From Actinomadura barringtoniae (GTDB taxonomy: Bacteria; Actinomycetota; Actinomycetes; Streptosporangiales; Streptosporangiaceae), in contig NZ_JAGEOJ010000013.1 of the NCBI RefSeq assembly GCF_017573505.1, forward strand, positions 62,001 to 126,000: 64,000 bases of DNA, in the 5' to 3' direction. This document shows positions 8,430-17,110 of this stretch, in pieces (position 1 is the stretch's first letter; every line of letters begins with the position of its first letter). The position numbers were made by a program, and so were the translations under genes. The notes beneath the pieces were generated by a model. It saw only the letters and a list, made by a program, of their open reading frames with translations. It was not told where the DNA came from and did no database searches.

Positions 8430-8540
8430 ATCCCCTGCCCTACGCGTAATCCCCCGGCCCACGTGTACTCCAGCGGGCGCAGACGGGATCCTCACAGGGG
8501 CGGAGAAGGTCGTTCATCAGCGCCGCATAGGCTTCTGCAC

Positions 8541-11108
8541 ATGAGGCTGGGGGGAGCGCGCGGGCTCCGCGAGCGCTGGAGTGCGGCCCGCAGGCGAACG
8601 CGCTGGGCGGCGGCGACGGGGGCGGTGGTCCTGGTCGCGGCGGGCGGCGCGGCATGGGGCGTGGCCGCGGACAGCGAGCCCGCCGTACGGACGCAGGCGC
8701 AGCGCGTCCCGGTCGTCGACGGGCCCGCCAACGACCAGCATGTGACGTTGGACACCACCTTCTACGAGCCCGTCGGGCGGTCGAAGGCGCCGGTGGTCAT
8801 GATCGGTCACGGCTTCGGCGGGTCCAAGGACGAGGTCAAGGATGACGCCGAGAAGCTGGCGCGCGCCGGCTACGGCGTCATGGCGTGGTCGGCTCGGGGC
8901 TTCGGGAAGTCCACCGGGCAGATCGCGCTCAACTCCCCCGACTACGAGGTCAAGGACGTTCGGCAGCTGATCGACTGGCTGGCCGAGCGGCCCGACGTGC
9001 AGCTGGACGGGCCCGGCGACCCGCGGCTCGGCATGACCGGCGAGTCGTACGGCGGCGCCATCGCCCTGATGACCGCCGCGTACGACAAGCGCGTGGACGC
9101 GATCGCCCCGCGCATCACCTGGAACGACCTGGCCGTCTCGCTCTTCCCCAACGGCACCGAGGGCGGGACCGCGAACGCCGGGGTCTTCAAGAAGCTCTGG
9201 GCCGGGCTCTTCTTCACCAGCGGCTCGGACGGCTCGTCGTGCGGGCGCTTCATGCCGTCGGTCTGCTCGATGTACCAGAAGGTCGCCGAGACGGGCGCGC
9301 CGACGAAGGAGGCCGTGGACACCCTCCACCGGTCCAGCCCGGCGTCGGTCGCCGACCAGATCAAGGTGCCGTCGCTGCTGATCCAGGGGCAGACCGACTC
9401 GCTCTTCCCGCTCGACCAGGCCGATGCCAACGCCAAGGCGATCGAAAAGAACGGCGCCCCGGTGTCGGTCGTCTGGTTCCAGGGCGGCCACGACGGCGGC
9501 GACCCCGAGACCGGGCGGCTACAGGGCCTGGTGGGCGGCTGGTTCGACCGCTACCTGAAGAAGAAGAGCGGTGCGGGCGATTCGAGCGGCAAGGACGGCT
9601 TCACGGTCACGCGGGCGGGCGGCATCGACTCCTCCACCCAGCGCGTGGTCGTCGAGGCGGCGAGCGCCCGTTCGTACCCCGGGCTGAACGCCGGGACCCA
9701 CCAGCTCGCCCTCACCGGCCGCGAGCAGACGATCAACAACCCGGCGGGCGGCTCCCCCGCCTCGATCTCCGCGCTCCCGGGCCTCGGCGCGCTCGGCAGC
9801 CTCGGTGATCTCGGCGGCGCGGGCGCGCTGACCGGCCGGCTGCCGGTCGACATGCCCGGTCAATCCGCCACGTTCGACACCGCGCCGCTCGACTCCGCGC
9901 TGCGCCTCACCGGCGCCGCGAGCGTGCGGATCAAGGTGACGGGCAAGGGCGACGTTCCATTGTTCGCCAAGCTGTACGACGTCGCGCCCGGCAAGGGCGG
10001 CGATGGCGCCAACGCCTCACCGGCTCGGCGGCTGGCCGCTCCCCTGCGCGTGGAGAAGGCCGACGACGGGCGCGAGGCCACGGTGACACTGCCCGCCATG
10101 GACTACCGCTTCGACCGAGGCCACCGGCTGCGGGTCGTCATCGCCACGACCGACATGGGCTTCGCCACGCCGCCGCAGCCCGCCACCTACAAGGTCGCGA
10201 TCGCGTCCGGGCTGACCGTGCCGACCGTTCCCGCGCTGACCGCACCCGCCGCGCCGCTGCCCGCCTGGGTCTGGGTGCTGCCCGCGGTCGCGCTGGCGAT
10301 CGCCGCCGGGATCCTGGTCACCGGGCGCAAGGGCCGGCGCGAACGCGGCGCCGAGGCCTACGACGCCTCGCTCGCGGACGTTCCACTGCAGATCAAGGGC
10401 CTGACCAAGGCGTACAAGAACGGCCACCTCGCCGTCGACGACCTGACGTTCACCGTCGAGAAGGGCCAGGTGCTCGGCCTGCTCGGCCCGAACGGCGCCG
10501 GCAAGACCACGACGCTGCGCATGCTGATGGGGCTGATCCACCCCGACTCCGGCGAGATCCGGATCTTCGGGCGGCACGTCACGCCGGGCGCGCCCGTGCT
10601 GTCGCGGCTCGGCTCGTTCGTCGAGGGCCCGGGGTTCCTGCCGCACCTGTCCGGGCGCGACAACCTCGACCTCTACTGGCGCGCGACCGGGCGGCCCGCC
10701 GCCGACGCGCACCTGGAGGAGGCGCTGGAGATCGCCGACCTCGGCTCGGCGCTGGACCGCGCGGTCCGCACGTACTCCCAGGGCATGCGGCAGCGGCTCG
10801 CGATCGCCCAGGCCATGCTCGGCCTGCCCGATCTGCTCGTCCTCGACGAGCCCACCAACGGCCTGGACCCGCCGCAGATCCGCGAGATGCGCGACGTGCT
10901 GATCCGGTACGCGGAGGCGGGACGGACCGTGATCGTGTCCAGCCACCTGCTGTCGGAGGTCGAGATGACCTGCACGCACGCGGTGGTCATGGCGCAGGGC
11001 CGCCGGGTCGCCGCGGGCCCGGTCGCCGAGATCGTCGGTTCCGGGCGGCGGCTCGAGGACGCCTTCCTAGAGATCATCGGCACGGGGAACGGGGAGGCTT
11101 CACCGTGA
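8541..11108 (+). CDS. CocE/X-Pro-dipeptidyl-peptidase-like hydrolase fused to an ABC-2 type ATPase
   Basis: 855 residues. A first transmembrane helix (~22-42) is followed by an alpha/beta-hydrolase with nucleophile motif GESYGG (~167), acid in QTDSLF (~283) and GGHDGG (~316). An X-Pro-peptidase-like C-terminal jelly roll follows (to ~565), then a second transmembrane helix (PAWVWVLPAVALAIAAGIL). The last ~240 residues are an ABC ATPase: Walker A GPNGAGKTT (~648), signature YSQGMRQRL (~745), Walker B LLVLDEP (~765). By topology the hydrolase is outside and the ATPase inside. The permease gene overlaps by 4 nt. Function is unknown; hydrolysis coupled to export or uptake is an inference. Confidence 0.88.
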   Translation: MRLGGARGLRERWSAARRRTRWAAATGAVVLVAAGGAAWGVAADSEPAVRTQAQRVPVVDGPANDQHVTLDTTFYEPVGRSKAPVVMIGHGFGGSKDEVKDDAEKLARAGYGVMAWSARGFGKSTGQIALNSPDYEVKDVRQLIDWLAERPDVQLDGPGDPRLGMTGESYGGAIALMTAAYDKRVDAIAPRITWNDLAVSLFPNGTEGGTANAGVFKKLWAGLFFTSGSDGSSCGRFMPSVCSMYQKVAETGAPTKEAVDTLHRSSPASVADQIKVPSLLIQGQTDSLFPLDQADANAKAIEKNGAPVSVVWFQGGHDGGDPETGRLQGLVGGWFDRYLKKKSGAGDSSGKDGFTVTRAGGIDSSTQRVVVEAASARSYPGLNAGTHQLALTGREQTINNPAGGSPASISALPGLGALGSLGDLGGAGALTGRLPVDMPGQSATFDTAPLDSALRLTGAASVRIKVTGKGDVPLFAKLYDVAPGKGGDGANASPARRLAAPLRVEKADDGREATVTLPAMDYRFDRGHRLRVVIATTDMGFATPPQPATYKVAIASGLTVPTVPALTAPAAPLPAWVWVLPAVALAIAAGILVTGRKGRRERGAEAYDASLADVPLQIKGLTKAYKNGHLAVDDLTFTVEKGQVLGLLGPNGAGKTTTLRMLMGLIHPDSGEIRIFGRHVTPGAPVLSRLGSFVEGPGFLPHLSGRDNLDLYWRATGRPAADAHLEEALEIADLGSALDRAVRTYSQGMRQRLAIAQAMLGLPDLLVLDEPTNGLDPPQIREMRDVLIRYAEAGRTVIVSSHLLSEVEMTCTHAVVMAQGRRVAAGPVAEIVGSGRRLEDAFLEIIGTGNGEASP

Positions 11109-12007
11109 GCGCGACCGCATCGCTGAACGGGCGGACCGACGGCGGCGGCGACGGGGACGCCGCCGGGACCGAGACGAGCCACGGCTACGACGTGCGGCAC
11201 ACCCTGCCGCTGCGGGTCGAGGTCGTACGGCAGTTCCGGCGGCGCCGGACGCTGTTCGCGTTCGGGATCCTGCTGGTCCTGCCGTGGATCCTGGTCGCCG
11301 CGTTCAAGATCGGCGGCGATCCCGGGCAGGACGGCGTGCCGGGCCTGGTGGACGTCGCGACCTCCAGCGCCCTCAACTTCGCGCTCTTCGCCTTGTTCGT
11401 ATCGGTCGGGTTCCTGCTGGTGGTCGCGGTGGCGCTGTTCTGCGGCGACACCGTGGCGAGCGAGGCCGGCTGGTCGTCGCTGCGCTACCTGCTCGCGGCG
11501 CCCGTGCCACGCGCCCGGCTGCTGCGGCAGAAGCTGATCGTCGCACTCGGGTACGCGGCGGTCGCCGTCGTGAGCCTGCCCGCGATGGCGCTGGTCGCGG
11601 GCACGGTCGGGTTCGGCTGGGGCTCGGTCGAGCTGCCGACCGGCGGCCAGGTCCCGGTCGGCACCGCGCTCGGCCGGATGGGCATCATCGTCGCGTACGC
11701 GCTGATCGGGCAGCTGGTGGTGGCGGCCCTGGCGTTCCTGCTCTCGGTCACCACCGACTCGCCGCTCGGCGCCGTCGGCGGCGCGGTCGGGCTGGTGATC
11801 GTGAGCAACATCCTGGACGCGGTGACGGCTCTCGGCAGCTGGCGCGACTTCCTGCCCACGCACTGGATGTACTCGTGGATGGACGCCCTCCAGCCGCAGA
11901 TCCAATGGACCGGCATGGCCAAGGGCGCCTCGATCTCCATCGCGTACGCCGCCGTGCTGTTCGCCCTCGCGTTCCGCCGCTTCCGGACCCGCGACGTCGT
12001 TTCCTGA
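11105..12007 (+). CDS. ABC-2 type transporter permease
   Basis: A 300-residue membrane protein with about six transmembrane helices (for example LFAFGILLVLPWILVAAF, then FALFVSVGFLLVVAVALF and IIVAYALIGQLVVAALAFLL). It carries the ABC-2 feature of a short cytosolic loop with LRYLLAAPVPRARLLRQK after a SEAGWSS segment. The start GTG overlaps the stop of the hydrolase-ATPase gene (GTGA), so translation is coupled. It should form the membrane channel for that ATPase. It converges with the isochorismatase-like gene 13 nt away. Confidence 0.9.
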   Translation: MSATASLNGRTDGGGDGDAAGTETSHGYDVRHTLPLRVEVVRQFRRRRTLFAFGILLVLPWILVAAFKIGGDPGQDGVPGLVDVATSSALNFALFALFVSVGFLLVVAVALFCGDTVASEAGWSSLRYLLAAPVPRARLLRQKLIVALGYAAVAVVSLPAMALVAGTVGFGWGSVELPTGGQVPVGTALGRMGIIVAYALIGQLVVAALAFLLSVTTDSPLGAVGGAVGLVIVSNILDAVTALGSWRDFLPTHWMYSWMDALQPQIQWTGMAKGASISIAYAAVLFALAFRRFRTRDVVS

Positions 12008-12019
12008 GCTCGGCCCGGC

Positions 12020-12556
12020 TCAGTCACCGGCGCGCGTCGCGGCGATCACCTCGTCGGTGGTGCAGACCGTGCCGAGCAGCGGGAAGATCTTCGCGACCGC
12101 GAACTCGTGCATCTCGGTGGTGAACGAGGACATCGCGTCGTGCGGCAGCAGCAGCTCATAGCCGTGGTCGCTCGCGACGCGCGCGGTCGACTCGACGCCG
12201 GCGCTGGTCGCGATGCCGGTCAGCACCATCGCGCCGATGCCCTGGCCGCGCAGCTTGTCGTGCAGGCCGGTCTCGTGGAAGGCGTTCCACGCCTGCTTGG
12301 TGATCAGCAGGTCGCCGGGGCGCGGCGCCATCTCCTCGACGAGCTCGCTGCCGGGCGGCTGCTCGGGCACGCCGGGCCGTTCCGCCTGAACGATCACGAC
12401 GAGCCCGCCGGTCTCCCGGAAGGCGTCCGCGAGCCGCATCGACCGGCGGACGACGTCGGCGCCGGTGTGCGGCCCGATCTCCATGCCGACGATGCGTACC
12501 TGCAGGTCGATGATGACGAGCGCCGTACGGGGCGCGTCGAGGGTGAGTGCGGTCAT
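12020..12556 (-). CDS. Isochorismatase-fold hydrolase lacking the usual nucleophilic cysteine
   Basis: 178 residues with the isochorismatase/cysteine-hydrolase fold. The catalytic Asp lies in ALVIIDLQ and the Lys in LLITKQAWNAF. In the nucleophile loop TGIATSAGVESTAR, the position that is Cys in nicotinamidase/N-carbamoylsarcosine amidase-type enzymes is Gly, as in true isochorismatases. The reaction is therefore not predictable. ATG at 12556 is used because the upstream extension has no supporting homology. Monocistronic, converging with the ABC permease. Confidence 0.85.
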   Translation of the reverse strand: MTALTLDAPRTALVIIDLQVRIVGMEIGPHTGADVVRRSMRLADAFRETGGLVVIVQAERPGVPEQPPGSELVEEMAPRPGDLLITKQAWNAFHETGLHDKLRGQGIGAMVLTGIATSAGVESTARVASDHGYELLLPHDAMSSFTTEMHEFAVAKIFPLLGTVCTTDEVIAATRAGD

Positions 12557-12788
12557 GAGGCCGCATTCTAGAGAGCGTTCCGCCCGACTCCACCCCATCC
12601 AGGAGACACGGTGCGTACCCGTAACGACACGCATTGCGATATCGGCTTCCCCAAAATCGGTCGAAGAGGTCGAGGTTGTCGCATAAGCTCAGCGAACCTC
12701 ACCGATCTCGGGTCCGTCCAAGTGAAGTGAGAGCGACATCGGCTCGATCTGCGGATTAACCACAGCCGCAACGGGGGAGATGATCACC
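12557..12788. other. Intergenic stretch, nothing recognised
   Basis: This is the 5' half of a 437-bp region between the isochorismatase-like and LysR genes. Apart from likely promoter sequence I see no gene, RNA or repeat in it; the 3' half holds a candidate small ORF and a strong hairpin. Confidence 0.5.
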
Positions 12789-12884
12789 ATGGCACGGCAG
12801 CAGCTCATCAAGCGCCCGAGACCTCCACGTCAACCGAGCCCGTTCGATCTCCGGACGCCGTCCGGCCGACTCCTGCCGTACTGA
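12789..12884 (+). CDS. Candidate 31-residue small ORF (Arg/Pro-rich)
   Basis: ATG at 12789 follows GGGGGAG with an 8-nt spacing and reads MARQQLIKRPRPPRQPSPFD, then LRTPSGRLLPY and TGA. It is rich in Arg and Pro and has no Cys. A perfect 18-bp hairpin begins 40 nt after the stop, so the ORF could be a self-contained short transcript. I do not recognise the peptide. It could also be chance. Confidence 0.4.
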   Translation: MARQQLIKRPRPPRQPSPFDLRTPSGRLLPY

Positions 12885-12923
12885 CACAAGCTTCCTCCGC
12901 CTCCCGCGGAGTCGATACAAGGA

Positions 12924-12965
12924 CGCGGGGCCTCCACGTGACGCAGATCACGTGGAGGCCCCGCG
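12924..12965. terminator. Perfect 18-bp hairpin
   Basis: CGCGGGGCCTCCACGTGA (12924-12941) pairs perfectly with its reverse complement at 12948-12965 across the loop CGCAGA. Only TTT follows. It is probably a factor-independent-like terminator for the small ORF, but it ends just 28 nt before the LysR ATG, so an operator role is also possible. Confidence 0.65.
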
Positions 12966-12993
12966 GCGTTTCCGGTGCTCATACCCTGGGCGA

Positions 12994-13896
12994 ATGGAAC
13001 TCCGGCAGCTTCGCTACTTCGTGGCGGTCGCCGAGGCCCTGCACTTCGGGCGCGCGGCCGAGCGGCTGCACATCTCCACGCCCACGCTCAGCCAGCAGAT
13101 CAAGGCGGTCGAACGCGAGATCGGCGCGCCGCTGCTGATCAGGCACAGCCGCGGCGTGCGGCTGACCCCCGCGGGCGAGGTTCTGCTCCGTACCGCCAAG
13201 GAGGCACTGCGGGCCGCCGACGACGCGCTGCGCGAGACGCGGCGGGCGGCCGGGGTCGCGGACCCGGTGCTGCGCTTCGGGCTGCTGAACGGGGTGCCGC
13301 CGTGGCTGCCGGGGCGCGTCGAGGACCTGCTGGCCGAGCACGTGCCCGGCTGCCGGATGACCATGCTCGGTGGCTCGACCGCGCAGCAGCTGGCGATGCT
13401 GGAGAGCGGCGAGGTCGATCTCGCGCTGCTGCGCATGCCGTCGGCGACGCCCGCCGGCCTGCGGCAGGTGCGGCTGGCCGACGAGGAGTTCGGTGTGCTG
13501 ATGGCGGCGGCCCACCCGCTGGCCGCACGGGAGATCGTCGAACCGGCCGAGCTGTCGGGCCGCGAGCTGATCCTTTTCGCGCGGGAGTTCGCGCCGGACG
13601 TGCACGACTCGATGGTGGAACGGCTGCGCGCGCTCGGCGCCGACGTCGTGCTGAGCGAGAGCGCGATGCCGCACGCGCAGCTGCGCGCCGTACTGCCGCT
13701 GCGGCCGGACGCGTTCAGCCTGAGCTCCGCACGCGCCGCCGCGCCGCCCGACCTGGTCTGGCGGCCGTTCCGGGACGCACCGCTGTCGATCTCGTACGCG
13801 GCGGCCTGGCGGACCGACGCGCGCAACCCCGCGCTCCAGGCCATCGTCCCCGCGCTGACCAGGAACGTTAGCCCGCGCCGAACGAGCCTTCGCTAA
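12994..13896 (+). CDS. LysR family transcriptional regulator
   Basis: 300 residues. The N-terminal winged helix begins MELRQLRYFVAVAEALHFGR and continues AAERLHISTPTLSQQIKAVE, then RHSRGVRLTPAGEVLL. The effector-binding domain carries MLESGEVDLALLRMPSATPAG. The ATG at 12994 gives the canonical N-terminus; the in-frame GTG at 12952 lies inside the hairpin and is rejected. The next gene, 44 nt downstream on the same strand, is an SDR, a possible target. Confidence 0.92.
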   Translation: MELRQLRYFVAVAEALHFGRAAERLHISTPTLSQQIKAVEREIGAPLLIRHSRGVRLTPAGEVLLRTAKEALRAADDALRETRRAAGVADPVLRFGLLNGVPPWLPGRVEDLLAEHVPGCRMTMLGGSTAQQLAMLESGEVDLALLRMPSATPAGLRQVRLADEEFGVLMAAAHPLAAREIVEPAELSGRELILFAREFAPDVHDSMVERLRALGADVVLSESAMPHAQLRAVLPLRPDAFSLSSARAAAPPDLVWRPFRDAPLSISYAAAWRTDARNPALQAIVPALTRNVSPRRTSLR

Positions 13897-13940
13897 CGCG
13901 ACGTGGACGCGCGATCACGCTCGATGATCTCGTGGTCGGC

Positions 13941-14657
13941 ATGACCACAGAACATGTAGTGATCGTTGGCGGCAGCTCGGGCATGGGCCTGGCCTTGGCC
14001 GGAGCCGTGCTCGCCGAGGGCGCCGACGTCACCGTCGCGTCCCGTTCCGCCGAACGCCTGGAGGAGGCCGCGCGCTCGCTCGGCTCCTCGCCTCGGCTTC
14101 GGACCGTACAGGCCGACATCACACGGGAGGACGACGTCGCGCGGCTCTTCAAGGAGCCCGTCGATCACGTCGTGACGACCGCCGTCGACGCCACCGGCGC
14201 GTACGGTCCCGTCGCCGAGCTCGACCTTTCGACAGCGCGGGGCGTGGTCGAGGCGAAGCTGATCGGCGCGCTCGCGGTGGCCAAGTACGCCGCTCCTGTC
14301 ATCCGTGCCGGGGGGTCGATCACGTTCACCTCGGGCGTGGCCTCGGAACGGCCCGCTCGGGGCGGCACCGTCATCGCGGCGGCGAACGGTGGACTCGACG
14401 CTTTGGTGCGCGGCCTCGCCATGGACCTGGCGCCGATCCGGGTGAACGCGATCTCGCCGGGTTGGGTGGACACCCCCATGTGGGAGGCGATCGCCGGTGA
14501 CGGCAAGGCCGCCGCGCTCGCCGCCAAGGCTGAGGCGCTCCCGGTGGGACGGGTCGGCCGGGTCGAGGACATCGCGCAGGCCACGCTGGCGTTGATGCGC
14601 AACGGCTACGTCACCGGGACCGTCCTGCACGCCGACGGCGGCCACCGATTGGTGTGA
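13941..14657 (+). CDS. SDR family protein with altered catalytic Tyr/Lys
   Basis: 238 residues with the SDR Rossmann fold: nucleotide motif GGSSGMGLALAG, SITFTSGV at the catalytic-Ser strand and IRVNAISPGWVDTPMW. Counting from that Ser, the positions of the YxxxK pair read I-AAA-N (in GTVIAAANGGLDAL), so both Tyr and Lys are missing. Such members may bind nucleotide without classical reductase chemistry. The start could also be GTG at 13932. It follows a LysR gene in the same direction and precedes an MFS exporter. Confidence 0.88.
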   Translation: MTTEHVVIVGGSSGMGLALAGAVLAEGADVTVASRSAERLEEAARSLGSSPRLRTVQADITREDDVARLFKEPVDHVVTTAVDATGAYGPVAELDLSTARGVVEAKLIGALAVAKYAAPVIRAGGSITFTSGVASERPARGGTVIAAANGGLDALVRGLAMDLAPIRVNAISPGWVDTPMWEAIAGDGKAAALAAKAEALPVGRVGRVEDIAQATLALMRNGYVTGTVLHADGGHRLV

Positions 14658-14784
14658 CGGCATGTGTGTTTCCGGGGTCCCGATCTGACGGTATCCGTCA
14701 GGTGGGACGCTGTGGCTGGTGGCGAGTTGTCGGGTGGGGCGACCTTCTGGGGGTCAGATCCTTCTCACGACAAGGACCACCCTC

Positions 14785-16104
14785 ATGCGCAAGTGGTTGC
14801 CGCTGGCGGCGGCCTGCCTCGGCTCGTTCATGTTCCTGGTGGACACGACCGTGGTGACGGTCGCGCTGCCCGGCATGGCGCGCGACCTGCCCGCCTCGCT
14901 CGAGAGCCTCCAGTGGGTCGCCAACGTCTACACGCTCGTGCTGGCCGTGCTGATGCTCACGGCGGGCTCGATCGCCGACATCTACGGGCACCGCGACACC
15001 TATGTCGGCGGGCTGATCGCCTTCGGCGCCGCGTCGCTGCTGTGCGGGCTCGCCCCGGACGCCGCGACGCTGATCGCCGCCCGCGCGCTGCAGGGCATCG
15101 GCGGCGCGGCGCTCGCGGTGACGACGTTCGCGCTCGTGGCGGGCTCGTACGACGGCAAGGACCGGGGCACCGCGATGGGCGTCTTCTTCGCGGTCACCGG
15201 CCTGGCCGCCGCCGTCGGGCCGATGCTCGGCGGCGTCCTCACGGCGGGCTTCGGCTGGCGTGCGATCTTCTTCGTGAACCTGCCGATCGTCGCGTTCACC
15301 GTCGTGCTCGCCCTCCGCTCGCTCACCAACGTCCGGCGGGGGCAGAGCGGGGCGCGGCTGGGGAAGGACGGGGCGCGGCTCGATCCGTTCGGCATGATCA
15401 CGTTCGCGGTGGCGGCGGGGGCGCTGACGTACGCGCTGACGGCCGGCGAACGCGGCTGGTACTTCGTCGCGGCGGCCGGGCTCGTGGCGTTCGTCGCGGT
15501 CGAACGGCGTCGCGGCGGCGGGGGCGGTCCGTTGCTGGATCTGCGGCTGTTCGCGCGGCCGGCGTTCTCGACCGTGATGCTGTGCGCGATGGCGGGATCG
15601 GTGTCGTTCGCGTGCCTCGTCTACACCTCGATCCACCTGCAGTCGGGCGAGGGTTTGGGGCCCGTACGCGCCGGCCTCGCGATGACGCCGCTCGCCCTCG
15701 CCTCGTTCCTCACCTCGACGGTCGCCGGGCGCTTTCTGCACGGCGCCTCACCGCGGTTCACGGTCGGCATCGGCCTGCTGGCGGGCGGGCTCGGCTGCGC
15801 GCTGCAGGCGTGGTCGCTCACGCCCGGCCTGGTGGTGACCGGCATCGGCGTCGGGATCGCCGGGCCTTCGATGGGCGCGGCGGTGATGGCGTCCGCGCCG
15901 AAGGAACGCGGCGGGATGGCGGCGGGCGCGATGACCACGTTCCGGCAACTCGGCCAGACCCTCGGCGTGGCCGTGCTCGGCGTCGTCTACCAGTCGGAGT
16001 CCGGGCTGGACGGCGTCTACCTGACCGCCGGGGCCATCGGCCTGGTCACGGGCGGGCTCGCCGTCGCGGTGATCCGCCGGGCACCCGCGCCCGGCGTCGC
16101 CTGA
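14785..16104 (+). CDS. MFS transporter, DHA2/EmrB-QacA type
   Basis: 439 residues, about 13-14 transmembrane helices. It shows FLVDTTVVTVALPGMARDL (typical QacA-like N-terminal helix), SIADIYGHRDTYVGG (motif A region), RALQGIGGAALAV and FFAVTGLAAAVGPMLGGVL (motif C), and a second-half APKERGGMAAGAM loop. It probably exports a hydrophobic or cationic drug by proton antiport. ATG at 14785 follows AAGGACCACCCTC; the earlier in-frame GTG lacks a ribosome-binding site. No regulator is directly adjacent. Confidence 0.92.
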   Translation: MRKWLPLAAACLGSFMFLVDTTVVTVALPGMARDLPASLESLQWVANVYTLVLAVLMLTAGSIADIYGHRDTYVGGLIAFGAASLLCGLAPDAATLIAARALQGIGGAALAVTTFALVAGSYDGKDRGTAMGVFFAVTGLAAAVGPMLGGVLTAGFGWRAIFFVNLPIVAFTVVLALRSLTNVRRGQSGARLGKDGARLDPFGMITFAVAAGALTYALTAGERGWYFVAAAGLVAFVAVERRRGGGGGPLLDLRLFARPAFSTVMLCAMAGSVSFACLVYTSIHLQSGEGLGPVRAGLAMTPLALASFLTSTVAGRFLHGASPRFTVGIGLLAGGLGCALQAWSLTPGLVVTGIGVGIAGPSMGAAVMASAPKERGGMAAGAMTTFRQLGQTLGVAVLGVVYQSESGLDGVYLTAGAIGLVTGGLAVAVIRRAPAPGVA

Positions 16105-16171
16105 CGCAACCCCGGATCGCGGCGCCGGCACGCCTGGATCGCGCCGCCGCCATGATCACATACTGGGGATC

Positions 16172-16678
16172 ATGACCACCCTCGAGACGGAACGACTGAT
16201 CCTGCGGCCCCTCACCGGTGACGACTTCGAGGACTACGCCGCGATGATGTCCGACCCCGAGGTGGCGAACGGCCTCGCCGAGCCGTCCGTCACCTCGCGC
16301 GAGGACGCCTGGCGCAGCCTCGCCAAGTTCATCGGGCACCGCGAGATCCGCGGCTTCTCGCACTGGGCCCTGGTGGAGAAGGACACCGGCCGCTTCGCCG
16401 GCCGCGCCGGGCCGTGGCAGCCGTACGGCTTCCCGGGCCTCGGCGTCGGCTGGTGCCTGGCCCGGCCGATGTGGGGCAAGGGCTACGCCACCGAGGCCGC
16501 CCGCGCCGCCCTCGCGTACTGCTTCGACGAGCTGGACGCCGAGGAGGTCGTCTCGCTGATCCTGCCGGGCAACGAGCGTTCGGTCTCGGTCGCCGAACGC
16601 ATCGGCCACCGCTACCTGCGGGACGTGGAGTACCTGGGGCGCACCGCCCGGATGTACGGCCAGCAACGCCCACGCTAG
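16172..16678 (+). CDS. GNAT family N-acetyltransferase (RimJ/RimL-like)
   Basis: 168 residues, matching the RimJ/RimL-type GNAT fold: LETERLILRPLTGDDFEDYA, GLGVGWCLARPMWGKGYATEA (acetyl-CoA loop) and the C-terminal NERSVSVAERIGHRY. It transfers acetyl from acetyl-CoA to an unknown amine. The start codon lies inside an inverted repeat, CATGATC (16151-16157) with GATCATG (16168-16174), and has no clear ribosome-binding site, so a leaderless or structure-controlled start is possible. Confidence 0.9.
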   Translation: MTTLETERLILRPLTGDDFEDYAAMMSDPEVANGLAEPSVTSREDAWRSLAKFIGHREIRGFSHWALVEKDTGRFAGRAGPWQPYGFPGLGVGWCLARPMWGKGYATEAARAALAYCFDELDAEEVVSLILPGNERSVSVAERIGHRYLRDVEYLGRTARMYGQQRPR

Positions 16679-16686
16679 GGGTGGTG

Positions 16687-16730
16687 GTCGGCTTCGGGTC
16701 GGCTTCGGGCCGGCTTCAGGTCAGCTCGGG
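16687..16730. repeat. 11-bp x4 tandem repeat spanning the thioesterase stop codon
   Basis: Four 11-bp units: GTCGGCTTCGG twice, GCCGGCTTCAG and GTCAGCTCGGG. The last contains the TGA stop (TCA at 16721) of the minus-strand thioesterase gene; the other copies lie beyond the stop. Confidence 0.6.
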
Positions 16731-17110
16731 AGGCGGGAGAGGAAGCGCTCGCGGTCGACCACCACGCGTTCGACGCGCCCCTCGCCCACGACCGTTCCGC
16801 GCGCGTCGGTCGCCGAGACCGCGAACGCCAGGCGCCGGCCGTCCACCTCGACGAGCTCGGCCACGATCGTGACCCGCATGCCCACGGGACTGGCCGCGCG
16901 ATGGTCGAGCTCGACCCTGGTGCCCACCGAGGTCTCGGTGTCCGCCAGCGCGGCCACGATCGCCTGAACGGTCGCGGCCTCGGCGAGCTCGACCAGCCGG
17001 GGCGTGCCGAGCACGGGCACGTCCCCGCTCTCCATCCGTTCGGCGGTGTCGTCGGCCTCGACGACGATGACCCTCTCCGCCCGCAGGCCCGGCTTCATCG
17101 CGATCGCCAT
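16721..17110 (-). CDS. Hotdog-fold thioesterase family protein (FlK-like)
   Basis: 129 residues. The segments GTPRLVELAEAATVQAI and VGTRVELDHRAASPVGMRV match the hotdog core of fluoroacetyl-CoA-thioesterase-like proteins; the Glu and His of those segments are the likely catalytic residues. It probably hydrolyses a short acyl-CoA. Its ATG overlaps the stop of the upstream Nudix gene by 1 nt, so the two form an operon. Confidence 0.85.
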   Translation of the reverse strand: MAIAMKPGLRAERVIVVEADDTAERMESGDVPVLGTPRLVELAEAATVQAIVAALADTETSVGTRVELDHRAASPVGMRVTIVAELVEVDGRRLAFAVSATDARGTVVGEGRVERVVVDRERFLSRLPS

